Shown here piece by piece: positions 60,685-64,000 of a stretch of 64,000 nucleotides of DNA. Position numbers and translations under genes: made by a program. The notes beneath the pieces were generated by a model. It was not told where the DNA came from. It was given only the letters and a program-made list of their open reading frames with translations, and ran no database searches. Each line of letters opens with the position of its first letter. Within the stretch, counting starts at the first letter, position 1. This stretch comes from Zonotrichia leucophrys gambelii (taxonomy: Eukaryota > Chordata > Aves > Passeriformes > Passerellidae): positions 71,510,631 through 71,574,630 of the forward strand of contig NC_088172.1 in the NCBI RefSeq assembly GCF_028769735.1, read 5' to 3'.

Positions 60685-60845
60685 CAGGCCCGGCCGTGTG
60701 TCCCGGCGGGCGGCAGCGATGGGCGCCCAGCCCGTCCGTGCCCCGGGCATTGCGGAGCGCTGCGCTCCCTGATCCCGGAGTGCCCTCTAGCGCCCACTGC
60801 CCGCAGCGCCTCCCGCCCGCGGGAACGGCGCCCCAACATGGCACC
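60685..60845. promoter_or_regulatory. Small CpG-rich patch
   Basis: About twenty CpGs occur in roughly 150 bp, the only such density outside the 28.4-29.0 kb island. It contains GGAGCGC-T-GCGCTCC (60754-60768, a 15-bp inverted repeat), a CTCF-like motif (60788-60799) and a GC palindrome CCCGCGGG (about 60816-60823). It may be a small promoter, an insulator or an unmethylated CTCF site. Open frames of 60-130 codons across it are composition artefacts and have no recognisable domain. Confidence 0.65.
60786..60806 (-). promoter_or_regulatory. CTCF-like binding motif, - orientation
   Basis: On the - strand, GCAGTGGGCGCTA (complement of 60788-60800) agrees with the known motif end CCAGGGGGCGCTA at all but two positions. 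Its orientation is opposite to the motif at 28607-28620, so the pair is convergent. It lies inside a CpG-rich patch. Confidence 0.45.
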
Positions 60846-63800
60846 CGCCCTTGGCATGGCCCAGCCCGCTGGAGTGGCCATGGGAGTGGGACAGCTCCTG
60901 CGGCTTCACTCTGCCTCGCAAAGTGCTTCATCCGGTACCCACCCCTGTACCAGAGGAGCCTGCACTGGCCATAAGTACTCCTACTTTTGCCACAGGAAAT
61001 TCCTATTTTACCTTAATTTTCCATAAAGCAGAAGACACATATGGAAGACACAAAGTGATGGGCAAGCCACATTTGCAAAATTCCTGATGAATAAACCCAA
61101 ACCATTTTGATGTATGGATACAGTTTTATTTAAACTCACTAGAATCTGAAGAGCATATTCACTAAATGTGAACAGGGAAGCTTACTCTTTGCAAGGGTGA
61201 CACTGTGCTGCTCAGCAATTTGTGTACCTCGGACAGTTTGACCTAAGAGAATATGATTGGCTACATATGATGCAAACAGAATAAAAACAAAGAAGGAAAA
61301 TATTTTTAGTTCTTGTCTACCCTCACCTCTTTTGTCTTGTATTTTAACTTCCCAGCTGGTGGGAATTTTATTTTTGAAATTACAAATGTGAGGCATCTTT
61401 ATAATACTGGTTATTCCCAGGTGACTTGTGATGCCAAATCTCACATTTTCAATATCTAGGTCTCCTAATTCTTATTAGAATTAAGATGAAATGATCTGCT
61501 TTGCATTAAGTCTGCTGCTGGAAAAGTATTGACAAACCAGCAAGTCTGTTAGGGACTGCAGGGCAAAAAACCTATGTGACATGTCACCTGTGAAACATGC
61601 CACATCTGCTTTTAGCAAGTCACTCACTGTGGGTTTGGGTTTTCTTTTTGAAGGAGATTCTACTTCCTGTTCAGATTATTGTGGATATTCACCTTGGGCT
61701 GTAGGTGAAGATCCTGTTGTGGTTTGATACACAGCAAGATGGGGTTATAAATAGGCTCAAGAAGCTCAAGAAAGTAAGTGATATGCCTGTCGAACTCAGA
61801 TGGGGTCTTCAGAGAAGAGCCTGGGTGACATCTTTTGAGAAGAGATTTATATCTCTTCTCAAAAGTTTTGCCAGCACTGAATGCACTCCTCTTTTAATGA
61901 CTGAGGAAATTATTGACAACTGGTCTTCAAGCACTTCTCTGGTAGGAATTTCCATTTTGTGTTATCTCCAGAGTCAGTCAATCCACGTAATTCCACTTGT
62001 CACATTACTCAGTGTTTTGAGGGAGGTCTGCTTCTGCAGTAGCCATCATTTGCTACTTCAGGCAGTAACTGAGGAACCAAGAAATGTTTATTTAGCAGGG
62101 CTACATCAGAGGGAATAAATCACTTATGATTTGGTGAGGACATAATATTTACCCTCCCTGAGAACTTGCTCCCATCTCTGTATTCAGTACCAAAGTCTAC
62201 CTGAAACATTTTTATGGTTTTGTAAGGAAACACTTTCTGGCATTGGAACAACTATTAAAAAAACAAATAAACTACTTTTGCTATAGTTTTCAAATGTGAC
62301 ATCTCACCAGATATTTAATCTCTTTAGCAGCAGAAGATAATTGTCTCAAGAAGATAAGAGCCTCTTGGGGAAGAAGGCCATCAAACTGGTAATAATAATG
62401 ATGAACATGAACGTGCTATTGCTGAATTAAAATGAATACTCTTTTTCCTATGTTTGAAATAGCTCACATTAGATTGCTATCTAATCTGTTACTTGGAATA
62501 ACAGAGGGAAACTACAGCTTTAGTACCTATGCATGACAGCACTTATCTTTGACGGCGGAGCTGTAATTAACCAAGTGATTTATTAAGGGAAGGGACTTTA
62601 GAAGAATGACTTGGATTAAGTCATGTGAAATAGTGAAGCAGCTTCTTAAGATATTTTTCTATGGCTTGCTCTGGAATTTCTTAAACAACTGAAAGTTTTT
62701 TTAAGTGTCAAGAAGTCTAGTGGCTTGTGAAACTTGTAGAAAAATGGCAGCTAGTTTGAAGTGACTCAGAAATCAGTTCAGAGATTCCTATTGAACTGAA
62801 TATTTAATCTACTTAAAAATTTTTATTTGACATTGGTTATTTTAAAAACAAATCCCAAAATAGTGCTCCACTTTGACCTTTTTATTTTCATATGCCTTAT
62901 GATTTTTTGGCATAGCTACTGACAATAAAGCTGAAGAAGAAAGCCAGGGAGGGCTCCAGACTAACTTGGTGTGGAAGAAGGATGCCTTTTACAATTGCTT
63001 CGCAAATGCTTCTCTTGCAACAGTCTTGTTTATGGGAGATTCTGGAAAAATAGCAAAATGACAAAACCAGAATCTTTGTTCAAGTATTTCCCTTTATTGA
63101 ATGATATCTTCATTAACTGAAGTCAAGTGCTTCTGTGGAAAGCACATCAATCTGTACAGGCATGTAGGAAAGAAAGGCTAAGGTCACTAAATCATTTCTG
63201 TGGGCTTTGGGTATGTTCTGTTGATGGCAGTGCTGCAAAAATGTTGATAATTAATAATATTTCCTGAGGAAGAGATTTAAATTGCTCTGTTATCTTTAGC
63301 ACACAGTGTCCCCAGATTTCTGCTCATAAAGTTTTGCTTATGAGCTGGCCCTAAAGCATGTACAGACCAGGCAAGCTTTCTCTAAAATGCTGAGCAGTTT
63401 CACTTGGTTTCAGAGAGCTCAGAACTTTGGAAAAATCAAATTATTTTCAACCTAAATTTAGACACTTGCATTAAAAAGCTCTGATGAGTGTTCCAAATAA
63501 ATAAGTTAATAGAAATTAATTATCACACTAACATTTAGCTTTAAAGAAAAGTATTTTGAGTAATAAGAAATCTGGTAAAAAAACTCCTACAAATAAGGGT
63601 ACTTTAAAATATGAAAATTATTGGAAACCAATGTGAAAACTACCTGGCATCATTTCTTGACAGAAATAAGTACAACAAAAAGCAAGATACTAAGAGTGAA
63701 CCCCAGAGGCAGTGGCAAGGCTCAAGTGGTTTTTCCTAAGCAATCTGGAGTTCTTCAAAAATTATAGACACAATGAAATAGAGGATGAAAAGATGAGAAT

Positions 63801-64000
63801 TCAGAAATGTGGAAACCTAGGAAACACAAATAACCAGAGATAAAGAAGACCAAATAAAGCTTAAGTCTTCAATAAAGTGAAATCAGAAAACCTGCATGAA
63901 AACCTGTAAGTCTGCTGAGCTGTATCTGAGGAGAATGAGTACTGCAGTATGGTGAAAGATTTGTCTCAATCTTCACCATGTCAGTTAATAGCAGATATAT
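60846..64000. other. Unique DNA to window end, no gene recognised
   Basis: The 137-codon frame at 61705-62118 (+) contains the perfect hairpin at 61832-61865 and resembles no family. A palindrome GTGACATGTCAC (61576-61587) and a short homeodomain-like string 'ctgtaattaaccaag' near 62562 are the only other items noted. Confidence 0.5.
61832..61865. repeat. 34-bp perfect hairpin, 15-bp arms
   Basis: Arms CTTTTGAGAAGAGAT (61832-61846) and ATCTCTTCTCAAAAG (61851-61865) are exact reverse complements around TTAT. Outside the arms pairing stops at once. The left arm is purine-rich and the right arm pyrimidine-rich. The stem is too short for an ordinary pre-miRNA. It could be an inverted-duplication event, a cruciform or an RNA hairpin if transcribed. 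Confidence 0.95.

Noticed and set aside
60576..60974. 132-codon frame over the second CpG patch
   Set aside because: Same compositional artefact, with competing frames on both strands and no domain.
61705..62118. 137-codon frame on the + strand
   Set aside because: No family resemblance, and it spans a perfect DNA hairpin. Treated as chance.

Overview
This window looks like a stretch of bird (or at least sauropsid) nuclear genome with no protein-coding gene that I can support. The main evidence is a CR1 LINE at about 14.4-15.9 kb with the familiar avian reverse-transcriptase sequence, plus the 3' tail of a second CR1 at 21.6 kb. Up to four old CORE-SINE/MIR-like relics and otherwise low interspersed-repeat density agree with this. 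Every reading frame is short and broken. None of the longest frames (about 100-175 codons) resembles a known protein or shows exon structure. I see no tRNA, rRNA, CRISPR array, bacterial operon or viral genome.

Layout. 1-8.8 kb is AT-rich unique DNA with one SINE relic. 8.88-9.31 kb is a 428-base tract with no purine on the + strand. 9.3-14.4 kb is unique, with a pair of abutting hairpins at 10.67 kb. 14.4-15.9 kb is the broken CR1. 16-28 kb is unique DNA with several small tandem duplications, the CR1 tail, and a long (AGAAG)n array at 24.0 kb. 28.44-28.96 kb is an isolated CpG island with GC boxes, G-quadruplex-type runs and a good CTCF-like motif, so it is the best promoter candidate. 29-41 kb is again featureless. 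From about 41 to 58 kb several short blocks are rich in homeodomain, POU and SOX-type motifs and look like enhancers or conserved non-coding elements. A second small CpG-rich patch with a CTCF-like motif in the opposite orientation lies at 60.7-60.85 kb.

How the parts might work together (inference). The window could be an intergenic or intronic regulatory domain of a developmental gene. The CpG island may be a promoter, perhaps of a non-coding RNA or an alternative first exon. The two convergent CTCF-like sites could bound a loop of about 32 kb that encloses most of the enhancer-like blocks. This rests on motif reading only. I had no alignment, expression or chromatin data. I did not find a new enzymatic or defence system. 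The most unusual physical features are the 428-base polypyrimidine tract, the same pentamer on the other strand 15 kb away, and a perfect 15-bp-arm hairpin at 61.83 kb.
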